A DNA stretch of 64,000 bases from assembly GCA_020635815.1 (NCBI GenBank), contig JACJZB010000009.1:56138-120137 (forward strand). Reading direction: 5' to 3'. Positions 29,194 through 38,733 of this stretch are shown piece after piece. Below the pieces are notes generated by a model that worked only from the letters and a program-made list of their open reading frames with translations, did no database searches and was not told the DNA's origin. Position 1 is the stretch's first letter, and each line of letters opens with the position of its first letter. Made by a program: the position numbers and the translations under genes. Source of the DNA: Flavobacteriales bacterium (GTDB lineage: Bacteria; Bacteroidota; Bacteroidia; Flavobacteriales_E; Vicingaceae).

Positions 29194-30206
29194 TAAGCTT
29201 GTAAAAGTGAGTAAGTGAATAAGAATGAATATAATATTCCTGATAACATAACCAGCTTGGTATAAGTACTCAATTTAGAATAATCCTTTTTTTCTTGTGC
29301 TTTACTCAATTGAAAAACAATGTATCCTAACGGAATTTGTATCGCAAACAAAAAGTACATAAACGAAGTTGTATCGTTTGATAGTATTTGTTGATATTGT
29401 AAAAAGCCTAAAATCATCATCATCAACACAGCAACAACTTGAGCTATTTTTTTAGCCCTATTTTTTCCATATACAACTGGCAATGTATTACTTCCATATT
29501 TTTTATCTCCATCGTAATCTTCAATGTCTTTAATTATTTCTCTAATAATGGTACTTAAAAAAGCAAATAATGAAAACCCAATTACCCATTGCATAATGTT
29601 TTTCAATATTTGCTGAAACAACAACATCACATCCTCAAAAGCAGTGCCTTGCTCAACATAAAACATGGTTACATTAACCGTATTTACAGCATTGGCTTGT
29701 TGTAAAACCAACTCGTAATAACCTGCAACAAAAGGAACTAAAGCCGCCAATATTGCTACGACCACATTACCAATTAGCACTTGTTTTTTAAAATATACTG
29801 AGTAATACCATAATGCTCCAATTGACAGAAACTGAATTAATGCCAATTTAATATTTCCCATTTTGTAGGCTATATAAACAGCAATAGCAAATGCTATTCC
29901 GCTAATTACAATATGAGCCCCCATACAAACTCGACGTTTGATGTATTTACCAACAATAATCTTTGTCGGTCGGTTTACACGATCAACTTTAGTATCAAAA
30001 TAATCGTTAATAATATATCCTGCTGCTGCAATCATAACTGTGGAGAGAGATAATAAGAAGAAGTCTAATTCACTCATTAATAATTCAAAACTGCTAATAC
30101 CTAAGAAAGAACCAACAACAGCAAATCTTATAGCATATTGGGTAAAGGCTATAATTAGCAAGTTAGGTAATCGAATCAGTTTTATAAAAGCTATTATTGG
30201 GTTCAT
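29193..30206 (-). CDS. UbiA-family prenyltransferase
   Basis: A 337-residue membrane protein with eight to nine spans. UbiA aspartate motifs are visible: NDYFDTKVDRVNRPTK (first) and REIIKDIEDYDGDKKYG (second). In Bacteroidota, this gene next to maf is usually called geranylgeranylglycerol-phosphate geranylgeranyltransferase. That substrate is inferred from context. Confidence 0.85.
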   Translation of the reverse strand: MNPIIAFIKLIRLPNLLIIAFTQYAIRFAVVGSFLGISSFELLMSELDFFLLSLSTVMIAAAGYIINDYFDTKVDRVNRPTKIIVGKYIKRRVCMGAHIVISGIAFAIAVYIAYKMGNIKLALIQFLSIGALWYYSVYFKKQVLIGNVVVAILAALVPFVAGYYELVLQQANAVNTVNVTMFYVEQGTAFEDVMLLFQQILKNIMQWVIGFSLFAFLSTIIREIIKDIEDYDGDKKYGSNTLPVVYGKNRAKKIAQVVAVLMMMILGFLQYQQILSNDTTSFMYFLFAIQIPLGYIVFQLSKAQEKKDYSKLSTYTKLVMLSGILYSFLFTYSLLQA

Positions 30207-30285
30207 AACGTAAAAATAGAAAAAAGAAGTGAAGGAAGATGAGATTACAAAAAAGGTAGTTAAGATTTTTTTAAGAAAAGAGTAT

Positions 30286-30338
30286 ATTTTTTCAATAAGA
30301 AAGGCTCACCAATTGGTGAGCCTTTCTTATTGAAAAAT
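30286..30338 (-). terminator. Perfect long hairpin terminator
   Basis: A 25-bp perfect palindrome, including AAGAAAGGCTCACC with its complement, with flanking A and T runs. It lies 10 bases after the lolA stop and is among the strongest terminators of the window. Confidence 0.9.
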
Positions 30339-30347
30339 CAATTATTA

Positions 30348-30986
30348 TTAATCCCTTAAATCAATAATTTCTACATTAGGGTGCTTATTCTTGTCGAAAG
30401 TGAAATGGGTATCGGCAATTGTGGCATTAGGAGTAAATGATTTTATCTTATAAATAGTTTGAGTACCATCTTTCCCAAAGATTGTAACTTCTGTAATTTG
30501 TTGTTTTACTTTATCTACGCTTAAACTAATTCTGTGAAAGGCCTTAGATTCAGGATCTTTTGGGTATAAGTTTATTGTTTGAATGCTGTTTTTCTCATCT
30601 ACATACTTATATTTAAAACCAGTTTCATACATGGTAAAAATTTTATTAGGACTAATTCCTTCTTCATCATCTTCAGATACACTATTTATCTGAACTTCTT
30701 CCGATTCTTTGATATGAGTCCAAATTGTTTTGCCATCAGAAATAATATCCTGACCTTGTATTGTTAGCAAGTAGCTGTTTCCTTTAATCTCTATTTTGCC
30801 ACTTTGAGTTTCATTTAACCCATCAGCTTTGTTAACCATAGAGTATTGAAAGTCGGCTTTAATTGTAGAATACGATTTAGTTTTAGCACTAAGTTTATCT
30901 AAGATTTCTTTTGCTTTTACATCTTCTTGAGCGGTTATGTTAAAAGCTAACAATCCAGCAAATAATAGGGTGGTTATTTTTTTCAT
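30348..30986 (-). CDS. lolA: Outer membrane lipoprotein carrier LolA
   Basis: A 212-residue periplasmic protein. A signal peptide (LLFAGLLAFNITAQ) is followed by the LolA fold (SYSTIKADFQYSMVNK, SGKIEIKGNSYLL, SDGKTIWTHIKES). LolA carries lipoproteins from the inner to the outer membrane. It follows ftsK by 10 bases, an arrangement common in Bacteroidota. Confidence 0.88.
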   Translation of the reverse strand: MKKITTLLFAGLLAFNITAQEDVKAKEILDKLSAKTKSYSTIKADFQYSMVNKADGLNETQSGKIEIKGNSYLLTIQGQDIISDGKTIWTHIKESEEVQINSVSEDDEEGISPNKIFTMYETGFKYKYVDEKNSIQTINLYPKDPESKAFHRISLSVDKVKQQITEVTIFGKDGTQTIYKIKSFTPNATIADTHFTFDKNKHPNVEIIDLRD

Positions 30987-30996
30987 TATATCTTTT

Positions 30997-33468
30997 TTAT
31001 TGTTGATTTATATCTTTCAAAAACTGTTCCAAAGTATCCAAGTCAGAGATTAACACTTGTCTGGCTTTGCTACCTTCAAAAGGACCAATGATGCCTGCGG
31101 CTTCCATTTGATCAATTAACCTGCCAGCTCTATTGTACCCAATTTTCATTTTCCGTTGGAGTAAAGAGGCTGATCCTTGTTGGTGTTGAACAAGCATTCT
31201 TGCAGCATCATCAAATAAATCATCTTTATCGTCATCGTCAAACGAGCCTGTTCCTCCTGAAGCCGATTCTCCAACATATTCAGGAAGTGTGAATATTTCT
31301 GGGTAACCTCTTTGATTTCCTATAAATTCGCAAATGCGTTCTACCTCAGGCGTATCTACAAAAGCACATTGTACACGAACCAAGTCATTCCCTTGTGAGA
31401 ACAACATATCTCCTTTACCTATTAATTGGTCAGCTCCACTCGAATCTAAGATTGTTCGAGAGTCGATACCAGAAGTAACTCTAAAAGCAATTCTACCAGG
31501 GAAGTTAGCTTTAATAATACCCGTTATAATGTTGGCAGATGGTCGCTGAGTTGCAATAATCAAGTGAATACCAATAGCACGAGCTAATTGGGCTAAACGG
31601 GCAATAGGAGTCTCAACTTCTTTTCCAGCTGTCATTATTAAGTCGGCAAATTCATCAATTACTAAAACAATGTAAGGTAAAAATTTATGTCCGTCATTCG
31701 GGTTTAATTTTCGAGCAATAAACTTTGCGTTATATTCTACTATGTTTCTTACCATTGCATTTTTCAACAATTCGTAACGTTGATCCATTTCAATACAAAG
31801 GGAGTTTAATGTGTTGATTACCTTTTGGTTGTCAGTAATAATCGCATCTTCAGAATCTGGCAATTTTGCTAAAAAATGGCGTTCAATTTTGTTGTAAAGT
31901 GTAAGTTCCACTTTCTTAGGATCAACTAAAACAAACTTCAGTTGTGCTGGATGCTTTTTGTAAAGTAATGATGTTAGTACTGCATTCAACCCAACCGATT
32001 TTCCTTGTCCAGTTGCTCCAGCCATTAGTAAATGGGGCATTTTAGCTAAGTCAAAAACAAAGGTTTCGTTAGTTATCGTTTTACCCATTACTACAGGTAA
32101 TTCCATTTTTGCATTTTGAAACTTATCCGAAGCAATTACATTTCGCATAGGAACAACTTCTGGATTTTGATTAGGAACTTCAATTCCTATGGTTCCTTTT
32201 CCTGGAATTGGAGCAATAATACGGATGCCTAAAGCAGCTAAACTTAGAGCAATATCATCTTCTAAGTTTTTAATTTTTGAGATTCTTATCCCTGCCTCAG
32301 GAACAATTTCGTAAAGAGTAACAGTAGGGCCAATAGTGGCTTTGATGCTCGCTATTTTTATGTTATAATTACCAAGAGTTTCGAGTATTCTGTTTTTATT
32401 TGCCTCAAGCTCTTCTGGTGTAACTCGTTTTTGAGTGTTGCCAAAGTCTTTTAATAAATCTATTGAAGGCAACTGATATGAAGATAAATCTAACGTAGGG
32501 TCGTATTCTCCAAATTCGGCTACTTTTTTATTAAGTTCAGACTCGCTTAAAACCTCATCATTTTCTTCAGATTCCTCAACAGAAAACTCAATTTCATCGC
32601 TTTTAGGGGGTTCTGGTTTGGTAATAGAAGGGGTTGAGTCTAATGTTATACTTTCGGTTAATTCAGGTTTGTTGTCTTCCTCAATAGGTTCTTCAGTTTT
32701 AAGCTCAACGGTTTCTGTTATTTCTTCAATAATTTCATCTTCAATTTTGGTTTTTTCGTTTTCTATTGTTGGAGTAGATAAGTTTTCGTTTATTGGATTT
32801 ATCTCAATTTCTTCGTTCTCTTTTCGTTTCGGAAATATGTCGAAAGAAATGTTGAAATTGAAAACTAAAAAGATAAGTAAGCTTAAAAATAAAAATAAAC
32901 CAACTCCTATGTTTCCAATAATACTACTTATCCAAATGTTTGTTTGATAACCAAAAGAACCTCCAAGTATAGCTATTTTTGAAAAAATGTAGCCAAGAGC
33001 AATAGAAAGCCATAAGATTGAAAATACAGTGTACCTAAAAGATTTTGACAAAGGTAATAGGCTTGTTTTAAACAGAATTCTAAAACCGATTAAGAATGTA
33101 AGGAAAGGAATTAAGAATGCGGAAATTCCAAATCCAGCATAAATTAATTGATGAGAAACTAAAGCACCAAGTTTACCTAACCAATTCTCAACTTGAATTT
33201 CAGGGTTAAATAAAATCTCATTCCAAGTATGGTTAAGTTTATCTTGGTCAATTTTCCATGTAAATAGATAGGCAGATAATGCTAACAATAAAAAAACAGA
33301 AAAAACAAGAAAAACCAATCCCGTTATTTTAACCACTCGCTCGTTTAAAAGTAGGGTACTTACCTTAGCGTTAAATTTTGAAATAAAATTAAACTTAGGA
33401 GATAATGACTTAGTTTTAGATTCTTTTGTGGTAGTTTCTGATGATTTTTTTAATTTATTTCTGACCAT
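30997..33468 (-). CDS. ftsK: DNA translocase FtsK
   Basis: An 823-residue FtsK. Four N-terminal membrane spans lie in residues 40-205. An acidic Glu/Thr/Pro-rich linker follows (about 215-320), then the RecA-like motor with Walker A (MAGATGQGKSVGLN) and Walker B (VLVIDEFADLIM). The gamma winged helix is at the C-terminus (LLQRKMKIGYNRAGRLID). It pumps DNA at the division septum and activates dimer resolution. The ATG at 33468 is preferred to the TTG at 33492. Upstream of lolA in one operon. Confidence 0.95.
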   Translation of the reverse strand: MVRNKLKKSSETTTKESKTKSLSPKFNFISKFNAKVSTLLLNERVVKITGLVFLVFSVFLLLALSAYLFTWKIDQDKLNHTWNEILFNPEIQVENWLGKLGALVSHQLIYAGFGISAFLIPFLTFLIGFRILFKTSLLPLSKSFRYTVFSILWLSIALGYIFSKIAILGGSFGYQTNIWISSIIGNIGVGLFLFLSLLIFLVFNFNISFDIFPKRKENEEIEINPINENLSTPTIENEKTKIEDEIIEEITETVELKTEEPIEEDNKPELTESITLDSTPSITKPEPPKSDEIEFSVEESEENDEVLSESELNKKVAEFGEYDPTLDLSSYQLPSIDLLKDFGNTQKRVTPEELEANKNRILETLGNYNIKIASIKATIGPTVTLYEIVPEAGIRISKIKNLEDDIALSLAALGIRIIAPIPGKGTIGIEVPNQNPEVVPMRNVIASDKFQNAKMELPVVMGKTITNETFVFDLAKMPHLLMAGATGQGKSVGLNAVLTSLLYKKHPAQLKFVLVDPKKVELTLYNKIERHFLAKLPDSEDAIITDNQKVINTLNSLCIEMDQRYELLKNAMVRNIVEYNAKFIARKLNPNDGHKFLPYIVLVIDEFADLIMTAGKEVETPIARLAQLARAIGIHLIIATQRPSANIITGIIKANFPGRIAFRVTSGIDSRTILDSSGADQLIGKGDMLFSQGNDLVRVQCAFVDTPEVERICEFIGNQRGYPEIFTLPEYVGESASGGTGSFDDDDKDDLFDDAARMLVQHQQGSASLLQRKMKIGYNRAGRLIDQMEAAGIIGPFEGSKARQVLISDLDTLEQFLKDINQQ

Positions 33469-33600
33469 TAATAATAAGCATATACAATTCAATCAAATGT
33501 ATCGAATTGGTTGGGGGTAAAGTAAAAGGTTGTGTTATATTAAGTAACAATAAATTGTGAATAATTATTGCCTTAAAAAAAGAGCTAAAAGCTAATTAAA

Positions 33601-34299
33601 CTAATTAAAACTATCAAAAATCTCTTTCATTTCTTTGTCCATTTGAGATTCTGAAATCAATTTGTAATCTTTTGAAATTTCAAATTCGGAATCATCAATT
33701 TCTTTAAATTCAATTTTAGATGCAGTAAAACGCATACAAACATCATACTTTTCATATTGATATTCTAACATTACACCGTCGATTTCAGCAAACTCATTAC
33801 ACCAGTTTGGTGATTTTAGTCCAATCTTATCTGTGTAATAAACAACAAATGCATCTTGTTTGTCATTATTTACAGTAATAATTGCTTTCTTACAATTGTA
33901 GCCCAGAATATTTTTGATTTCAGAAGTATGTTCGATAGTAAAAGAGGGGTTTTTACTTATTGATTCTTTTATGCCATTTTCATCGAGTTTAAGGGCATAT
34001 TTTTTATTAATTAATTTTACTTGCTGAATAAACTGATTGTTATTTTTATCACAAATAAAACTAGACCTAAACATTCCCATTCCAGCAGTAAGATTTGTAG
34101 AATACACGTCCTCCTTAAATTTCATTATCATTTTACGAGGCATAAAATCTAACATAAAGTTAGTCTTATCCATTTTTGGATAAGAAATCTTGTACTCTAT
34201 TTGACCTTCTTCCTGGGTGTTTACATCTCCATTACAATTGTAAAACAGAAGTGTAAAGCTAAAAAAGACTAAAATGTAAATTATTTTTTTCAATGCCAA
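33601..34299 (-). CDS. Lipoprotein of unknown function
   Basis: A 232-residue protein with a lipoprotein signal (YILVFFSFTLLFYNCNG, lipid cysteine about 22). The body, with a conserved-looking IKNILGYNCKKAIITV segment and YYTDKIGL, resembles the GLPGLI/DUF4412-type secreted proteins of Bacteroidota, but I cannot confirm the family. Monocistronic. Confidence 0.65.
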   Translation of the reverse strand: MALKKIIYILVFFSFTLLFYNCNGDVNTQEEGQIEYKISYPKMDKTNFMLDFMPRKMIMKFKEDVYSTNLTAGMGMFRSSFICDKNNNQFIQQVKLINKKYALKLDENGIKESISKNPSFTIEHTSEIKNILGYNCKKAIITVNNDKQDAFVVYYTDKIGLKSPNWCNEFAEIDGVMLEYQYEKYDVCMRFTASKIEFKEIDDSEFEISKDYKLISESQMDKEMKEIFDSFN

Positions 34300-34391
34300 T
34301 AGTTTAGGCGTAATTCACAAATATATTATAATCTTTTAAGAAGTTTCGATTAAATGGAATTAATTATAGTTAAATAGCTAATCAAATGGGT

Positions 34392-35792
34392 TTAATATCC
34401 TAAAATTTTTAACATTGATTTTGCACTTTGTTCTTTGCTAAATAATTTTGTGACGTAATCACCATCCTCGTCTGAGTCAACAACAACATGCTTTGGTGAT
34501 GGTATTAAACAATGTTTTACTCCTCCATAACCACTTAATGCCTCTTGATAAGCACCGGTATTAAAAAATGCAATATATAAAGGTTCTTCGGTTGTATTTT
34601 TGATTTTTGGTAAGAATATTTGACTTACGTGTGCTTCAGAATTATAATAATCTAAACTATCACAAGTCATACCTCCAAGGTTGGCCCGCTGAAATTCTTC
34701 ATCCCAATGGTTAATGGCAAGTAATATGTATCGTTGATTTATTGCCCAAGAATCAGGTAATGTTGTAATAAATGAATTATCAACCATGTACCACATTTCG
34801 GTATCGTTTTGCTCTTTTACGTCAATTACAGAGTAAATATTTACACCACTTTCAGCAACGGTATAAGATCCAAACTCAGTAAAAATATTTGGTTCTTTAA
34901 CATCTCTACTGTTACAGTAACGTTTAATCTGAGCTACAATTTCTTCTATCATGTATTCGTATTCAAACTCAAAACCTAAAGAGTTTTTAAAGGGTAATCC
35001 GCCACCAATATTTAAACCATCTAATTCAGGGCATATTTTTTTAAGTTCACAATAAATATTTAAAGCTTTTAGTAGTTCTGTCCAGTAATAAGTGGTGTCT
35101 TTTATGCCCGTATTGATGAAAAAGTGTAGCATTTTAAGGTTTACATTTTCTAAGGGCTTTATTTTTGTTTTGTAAAACTCTTTAATGTCTTTATGGCGAA
35201 TACCTAATCTCGATGTATAAAACTCAAATGATGGTTCTTCTTCTGAAGCAATACGAATACCTATGTTAATTTCTGTTTTTTTACTTGAATTGGTAATGTA
35301 ATAGTCTAATTCTCTTTTGTTGTCGAGAATAGGAACGATATTAAATCCATCTTTAATTAAGTCAACAACTCCACTTAAATAGGGTTCTCTTTTAAAACCA
35401 TTACTAATGATGTAATTACTTTTTGTTATTTTTTTATTGGCATGAAGCTCTTTAATAATTTCTATATCATAAGCCGAAGAAGTTTCAATATGAGCATCAT
35501 TTTTTAATACTTCTTCTAAAATAAATGAAAAATGAGAACTTTTTGTGCAATAACAATAGGTATATTTGGCATCATAATTTACTTTTGCCATGGCAACGTT
35601 AAACATTGTTTTGGCATTATTAATTTGCTCTGCAATTTTGGGTAAGTAAGTTAGCTTAAGTGGTGTTCCGTATTGCTTGATAACATCCATTAAAGGGATC
35701 TTATGGAAGTGTAATTCACCATCAATTACTTCGTATCCTTCTTGTGGAAAATCAAAGGTTTGATTAATTAGGTCTTGGTATTTGTTTTTCAT
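34392..35792 (-). CDS. speA: Biosynthetic arginine decarboxylase (fold-type III)
   Basis: A 466-residue PLP enzyme converting arginine to agmatine. The PLP lysine is in YCYCTKSSH (Lys84), the glycine-rich phosphate site is in LDGLNIGGGLPFKNS, and a late substrate motif is GGMTCDSLDYY. It is shorter than E. coli SpeA and belongs to the Bacteroidota form. It is divergent from an arginase gene, so arginine-using enzymes share one intergenic region of 82 bases. Confidence 0.85.
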   Translation of the reverse strand: MKNKYQDLINQTFDFPQEGYEVIDGELHFHKIPLMDVIKQYGTPLKLTYLPKIAEQINNAKTMFNVAMAKVNYDAKYTYCYCTKSSHFSFILEEVLKNDAHIETSSAYDIEIIKELHANKKITKSNYIISNGFKREPYLSGVVDLIKDGFNIVPILDNKRELDYYITNSSKKTEINIGIRIASEEEPSFEFYTSRLGIRHKDIKEFYKTKIKPLENVNLKMLHFFINTGIKDTTYYWTELLKALNIYCELKKICPELDGLNIGGGLPFKNSLGFEFEYEYMIEEIVAQIKRYCNSRDVKEPNIFTEFGSYTVAESGVNIYSVIDVKEQNDTEMWYMVDNSFITTLPDSWAINQRYILLAINHWDEEFQRANLGGMTCDSLDYYNSEAHVSQIFLPKIKNTTEEPLYIAFFNTGAYQEALSGYGGVKHCLIPSPKHVVVDSDEDGDYVTKLFSKEQSAKSMLKILGY

Positions 35793-35874
35793 AATAAAAG
35801 ATTTAACTTACTTAGATTGGTGCAAAAATAGAAAAGTAATTGACTTAGATTAATGATTTTAGATATATTTAACT

Positions 35875-36837
35875 ATGAAGAAGATAAACATAATAAAAAA
35901 CAGGTCGGATATTGGTGCAGGTACTCGCGGTTCTGATTTGGGGGTTGATGCTATTGAAATAGCTGCCATTAATGCGAATAGTGATTATTTTAACCGTTAC
36001 GAATATACTGATTTAGAGACAACTAATGAGGCTGTGTATGAAAAACAAGAGACCAAATATGCCTTAAGAGTAGGTAAGGTGCTTGATGTGTGTGTGCGTT
36101 TAAGCAATGCAGTTAAGTTGTGTTTAAAAGAAGGAAACTTTCCTCTAGTATTGTCTGGTGATCATTCATCTGCGTTAGGTACAATTAGCGGATTGAAGTG
36201 TGCTAACCCAGATAAAAGAGTTGGAGTTGTATGGATTGACGCACATGCAGATATACATTCTCCACATACAACGCCATCGGGGAATATACATGGTATGCCA
36301 TTGGCAGCTGCTTTAGCTGACGATAACTTGGATAGGAAAGTTAATGAGGTTTCGGTAACTACTCACACCAATTGGGAAGCTATGAAAAATATAGGAGGTA
36401 TTTCTCCTAAAGTTTTGCATGAAGATTTAGTCTATTTTGGAGTAAGAGATACAGAAGAGCCTGAAGATTATACCATTGAAAAAAATGGAATAAAGAATTA
36501 TAGGGTTGAGGAGGTGAGGTATAGAGGAATGGACGTTTGTTTGGCTGAGGCTTTGGATAGATTAAAAAATTGTGATTTTATTTACATCTCGTTTGATGTA
36601 GATAGCATGGATTGTGATTTAATTTCGAAAGGGACAGGAACACCAGTTTCTAAAGGATTTGACCAACATGAAGTGAAACAGATAATTAATGGCGTAATAA
36701 AAAGTGGTAAAGTTGCCTGTGTAGAAATTGTAGAGGTAAATCCTTGTTTAGATAATAAAGGAAATGTGATGGCAGAAACTGCATTTGAGGTGATAGAAAA
36801 TATTACTAAAACGATTGAAGAAGTAAATATAAAATAA
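35875..36837 (+). CDS. rocF: Arginase
   Basis: A 320-residue ureohydrolase splitting arginine to ornithine and urea. The manganese ligands are in GDHSSA (95-100), WIDAHADIH (120-128) and SFDVDSMD. The segment SGNIHGMPLA after the second motif is the arginase, not agmatinase, signature. With the divergent arginine decarboxylase and downstream argS it forms an arginine cluster. Confidence 0.88.
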   Translation: MKKINIIKNRSDIGAGTRGSDLGVDAIEIAAINANSDYFNRYEYTDLETTNEAVYEKQETKYALRVGKVLDVCVRLSNAVKLCLKEGNFPLVLSGDHSSALGTISGLKCANPDKRVGVVWIDAHADIHSPHTTPSGNIHGMPLAAALADDNLDRKVNEVSVTTHTNWEAMKNIGGISPKVLHEDLVYFGVRDTEEPEDYTIEKNGIKNYRVEEVRYRGMDVCLAEALDRLKNCDFIYISFDVDSMDCDLISKGTGTPVSKGFDQHEVKQIINGVIKSGKVACVEIVEVNPCLDNKGNVMAETAFEVIENITKTIEEVNIK

Positions 36838-36843
36838 GTAAAT

Positions 36844-36862
36844 CCCCGAACTTGTTTCGGGG
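36844..36862 (+). terminator. Short hairpin between arginase and argS
   Basis: CCCCGAA and TTCGGGG pair around CTTG or a 5-base loop. The T run is weak, so it may attenuate rather than fully stop transcription into argS. Confidence 0.5.
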
Positions 36863-36908
36863 TCTGTTTAAATTTTAAAGATAGCGGAACAAGTCCGATA
36901 ATGGTACA

Positions 36909-38684
36909 ATGGAAAATATATTAATAGAAAAAGTAGTAGAAGGAATTCAGCAATTATATGGTGTTGAAGTTAATGTTAATCAAGTTCAGGTGCAAAAAAC
37001 AAGACCCGATTTTGAAGGAGACTTAACAGTTGTGGTTTTTCCATTTTTAAAAGCTTCTAAAAAATCACCAGAACAAACAGGAGAAGATTTAGGAGATTAT
37101 TTACAAGAGCAAATTGAAGCAATAACCGATTTTAATGTTGTAAAAGGATTTTTAAATTTTTCTATTTCAGCAGCATATTGGTTAAATGAATTTAAAATCA
37201 TTTCAACAACCAATGATTTTGGATTTACTCAAAATTCAGGTAAAACCTATATGGTGGAATATTCTTCACCAAACACCAATAAACCTTTACACCTAGGGCA
37301 TTTACGTAACGTGTTTTTAGGTTACTCGGTGGCTAATATTTTAAAAGCTAACGGACATCAAGTATTTAAAACTCAGATAATTAATGACAGAGGAATACAT
37401 ATTTGTAAAAGCATGTTGGCTTGGCAAAAGTTTGGAGAGGGAGAAACTCCAGAAACATCTGGTTTAAAAGGCGATCATTTGGTAGGGAAATATTATGTTG
37501 AGTTTGATAAAGCCTACAAACAAGAAATAGAAGCTTTAGTTAATTTCGGTATTGAAAAAGAACAAGCAGAAAAAGAAGCTCCAATTTTTAAAGAAGCCCA
37601 AGCGATGTTACTGAAATGGGAGCAGGGAGATGAAGAAGTGGTTGCCTTATGGAAAACAATGAATACCTGGGTTTACGATGGTTTTGATGTAACCTACAAT
37701 ACTATGGGAGTTGATTTTGATGAGTTGTATTACGAATCAGATACTTATTTGTTAGGAAAGGATGTAGTAGAAAAAGGCTTAGCTGAGGGTACATTTTATA
37801 AAAAAGAAGACGGCTCGGTTTGGTGTGATTTAAGTAGCGAAAAATTAGATGATAAATTAGTGCTTCGTGCAGACGGAACTTCTGTTTATATGACACAAGA
37901 TATAGGTACAGCTATTGAACGCTATAAAAAGCACCAAGATTTAAACGGGTTAATTTATACCGTTGGAAACGAGCAAGAACATCATTTTAAGGTGCTGTTT
38001 GCTATCCTTAAAAAGTTAGGTTACAAATGGGCTGAGGAGTGTTATCATTTATCTTATGGGATGATTAGTTTGCCGGAAGGTAAAATGAAATCGCGAGAAG
38101 GAACAGTTGTAGATGCTGATGATTTAATGGAATCGATAGTTGCAGATGCAAAAGAAATGACACAAGAACGTGGTCATATTGAAGGGATGAATGATGAGGA
38201 GAAAGAACAATTATTTTCAACGATTGGTTTAGGTGGGTTAAAATACTTTTTATTAAAAGTTGATCCTAAAAAAGGAATGGTTTTCGACCCGAAAGAATCA
38301 ATTGATTTGAATGGAAATACAGGGCCTTTTATTCAATATGCACATGCGAGAATTCAATCATTGCTGGCAAAAGCAAATGATTTAGGATTTAGTAAAAATT
38401 ATAGTTCTGTTGAGATTAATGATAAAGAGCAAAACTTAATTAAAACGCTTAAAGATTACCCAACTGTAATTATTGAGGCTGGTAAAAGTTATAGCCCTGC
38501 ATTGTTGTGTAATTATATTTTCGATTTAGTTAAGGAGTTTAATAATTTTTACCAAACGGTGGATATATTGCGTGAGGAAGATAAAAACAAATTGGCTTTC
38601 CGTTTACAATTAGCCGAAACAATTGGTAAGATTGTAAAATCGGGAATGAATTTATTGGGTGTAAATGTGCCTGATAAGATGTAA
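36909..38684 (+). CDS. argS: Arginyl-tRNA synthetase
   Basis: A 591-residue class I synthetase. An N-terminal Arg_tRNA_synt_N-like domain is followed by the HIGH motif (PLHLGHLRN) and a KMSKS-type loop (GKMKSREGT). The anticodon-binding helical domain is at the C-terminus. It is preceded by the arginase gene on the same strand. Confidence 0.96.
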   Translation: MENILIEKVVEGIQQLYGVEVNVNQVQVQKTRPDFEGDLTVVVFPFLKASKKSPEQTGEDLGDYLQEQIEAITDFNVVKGFLNFSISAAYWLNEFKIISTTNDFGFTQNSGKTYMVEYSSPNTNKPLHLGHLRNVFLGYSVANILKANGHQVFKTQIINDRGIHICKSMLAWQKFGEGETPETSGLKGDHLVGKYYVEFDKAYKQEIEALVNFGIEKEQAEKEAPIFKEAQAMLLKWEQGDEEVVALWKTMNTWVYDGFDVTYNTMGVDFDELYYESDTYLLGKDVVEKGLAEGTFYKKEDGSVWCDLSSEKLDDKLVLRADGTSVYMTQDIGTAIERYKKHQDLNGLIYTVGNEQEHHFKVLFAILKKLGYKWAEECYHLSYGMISLPEGKMKSREGTVVDADDLMESIVADAKEMTQERGHIEGMNDEEKEQLFSTIGLGGLKYFLLKVDPKKGMVFDPKESIDLNGNTGPFIQYAHARIQSLLAKANDLGFSKNYSSVEINDKEQNLIKTLKDYPTVIIEAGKSYSPALLCNYIFDLVKEFNNFYQTVDILREEDKNKLAFRLQLAETIGKIVKSGMNLLGVNVPDKM

Positions 38685-38733
38685 ATCTTGAAAAAAACGA
38701 TTTAATATAGTTTGTCTCTTGTTGGTAAACTGT